DNA of 6,782 nt from Fidelibacterota bacterium. GTDB lineage: Bacteria; Fidelibacterota; Marinisomatia; Marinisomatales; CAZVFT01. The DNA lies in NCBI GenBank assembly GCA_014381485.1, contig JACNLN010000141.1:1-6782 (forward strand), in the 5' to 3' direction. Below the pieces are notes generated by a model. It was not told the origin of the DNA. It ran no database searches and saw only the letters and a program-made list of their open reading frames with translations. Position numbers and translations under genes: made by a program. This document shows, piece by piece, positions 6,236 to 6,782 of the stretch. The first letter of the stretch is position 1, and every line of letters begins with the position of its first letter.

Positions 6236-6620
6236 ATTTCTTTTTTTTCTGTTCGGCAGTAGAAACACTTGTAACAAAGATTGCTATCAGTTCATTGCAC
6301 TCTTTCAATATCTGTTTTCGTATCTGAGTTTGTTTATTCAAAGGTTTATTTATGATTATCTTAATGCAAATACGAGATTCTCTTAATTCTTTTAGTACTA
6401 TTTTTATTTTGTGAATAAAGTCCTTTCGAGATTCAGCACTTTGTGCCTCACCATAATTTAGTGCTGCTGACGTGCTCGATCGAATTAGTTGACCACCAAG
6501 GTGTCTTCCTGCAAATGTTCTGGGTAACCTTTCTGCCAGTTCAATACAGGATACTGCAAATTTTACAAGACGATCTTCAAGATCAAATTCTCTTTGAGAA
6601 TTTTTTTCTTTATCATTCAT
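6234..6620 (-). CDS. Four-helix bundle protein (23S rRNA intervening-sequence/S23 family)
   Basis: This is a 128-residue protein of the family named for proteins coded in 23S rRNA intervening sequences, which also includes the Avd accessory protein of diversity-generating retroelements. The family core is clear: FDLEDRLVKFAVSCIELAERLP at about 13-34, then GRHLGGQLIRSSTSAALNYGEAQSAESRKDFIHKIKIVLKELRES at about 39-83, and a last helix with ECNELIAIFVTSVSTA. All four predicted helices are present and the length is typical. A basic tail of lysines closes it, coded partly by a run of eight A. AGGAA sits about 3 bases before the ATG, which supports this start. Family members form homopentamers and many are isolated genes whose role is unknown. 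No rRNA, reverse transcriptase or template/variable repeat is visible nearby, so neither known context applies. It ends 132 bp ahead of the FAD-subunit gene on the same strand; joint transcription is possible but not shown. Confidence 0.9.
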   Translation of the reverse strand: MNDKEKNSQREFDLEDRLVKFAVSCIELAERLPRTFAGRHLGGQLIRSSTSAALNYGEAQSAESRKDFIHKIKIVLKELRESRICIKIIINKPLNKQTQIRKQILKECNELIAIFVTSVSTAEQKKKK

Positions 6621-6641
6621 AATTTCCTGTTCAATATTATA
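6621..6641 (-). promoter_or_regulatory. Shine-Dalgarno and candidate -10 box of the four-helix gene
   Basis: On the minus strand a perfect TATAAT (6641-6636) lies 15 bases before the ATG, with AGGAA close to the start codon. No good -35 box is found 16-18 bases further upstream. If the -10 box is real the 5' leader is only about ten bases long, so the site remains tentative. The Shine-Dalgarno is more convincing. Confidence 0.3.
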
Positions 6642-6682
6642 TATTTATGGCTCATCACAATAATGCGTACCTGGATTCCATT

Positions 6683-6782
6683 TCTATACCAGAGTTGTCC
6701 AATGTGAGTCAGATTCAATCTTACCAAAACTCGAGTCGTTTTTGTTGCGAAGAAACTGCTGAGAAGAGATCACCCTCTCCTT
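6683..6782 (-). other. Open frame entering from the right edge, possibly repeat-derived
   Basis: On the minus strand a frame is open from the window edge (6782) to a TAG at 6684-6686 and gives about 32 residues (start KERVISSQQFLRNKNDSSFG). It could be the last codons of a gene whose body lies outside. The wording also resembles chance translations of short dispersed repeats (TTGCGAAGAAACTGCTGAGA at 6746-6765 on the plus strand). It is too short to decide. Confidence 0.2.

Noticed and set aside
6241..6248. Run of eight T (A in the gene) as a phase-variable switch
   Set aside because: It lies in the last codons of the four-helix gene, where slippage would change only the basic tail. Such runs are common in AT-rich DNA.
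6234..6620. Diversity-generating retroelement (the four-helix protein as Avd)
   Set aside because: No reverse transcriptase, template repeat or variable repeat is visible, and the sequence fits the general family at least as well as Avd.
6234..6620. Gene lying inside a 23S rRNA intervening sequence
   Set aside because: The flanks are protein-coding or AT-rich spacer with no rRNA-like sequence on either side.

Overview
The window is AT-rich and holds two gene blocks that converge on a gene-poor gap of about 400 bp, plus a separate small gene near the right end. The organism looks like a Gram-negative bacterium of the Bacteroidota/Fibrobacterota/Calditrichota/Neomarinimicrobiota kind. This is an inference. 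It rests on an outer-membrane beta-barrel with a signal peptide and a C-terminal phenylalanine, an acidic beta-rich exported-type partner, and a stand-alone four-helix-bundle (23S rRNA intervening-sequence type) gene. No rRNA or other phylogenetic marker is present.

Left block (bases 1-2150, plus strand): the 3' end of a gene for an acidic, beta-rich, probably exported protein, cut by the window edge. It is followed at once by a gene for a beta-barrel outer-membrane protein of the DUF5723/PorV/FadL-like kind. The ribosome binding site of the second gene overlaps the stop codon of the first, so the pair is very likely co-transcribed and translationally coupled. Bases 2151-2549 hold no gene that I can support, only weak hairpins and a stretch that may be a decayed coding remnant.

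Right block (bases 6101-2550, minus strand): a tight three-gene operon coding for a molybdenum hydroxylase of the xanthine dehydrogenase/aldehyde oxidase family. The order is FAD subunit, small '2Fe-2S' subunit, then large molybdopterin subunit. The first two genes overlap by 4 bp (ATGA) and the last two are 4 bp apart. The large subunit keeps its cofactor-binding motifs and the catalytic glutamate. The FAD subunit keeps its overall fold signature but has changes in both FAD-binding loops.

The main discovery is in the small subunit. It aligns without gaps to the family through both cluster domains, yet all eight cysteines that should hold the two [2Fe-2S] clusters are replaced (Ser38, Ala43, Asp46, Ser58, Ser97, Thr100, Asp132, Glu134). 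Several of the replacement codons lie two or three base changes from a Cys codon and the frame is clean, so this is not a sequencing error or a fresh pseudogene. The usual Mo to FeS to FeS to FAD electron wire appears to be absent while the subunit is kept as a protein. This suggests a molybdenum hydroxylase-like complex with different electron transfer, or a non-redox role.

Further right on the minus strand, a 128-residue four-helix-bundle protein gene (6620-6234) lies upstream of the operon. The last bases (6621-6782) carry its likely promoter and perhaps the edge of a dispersed repeat.
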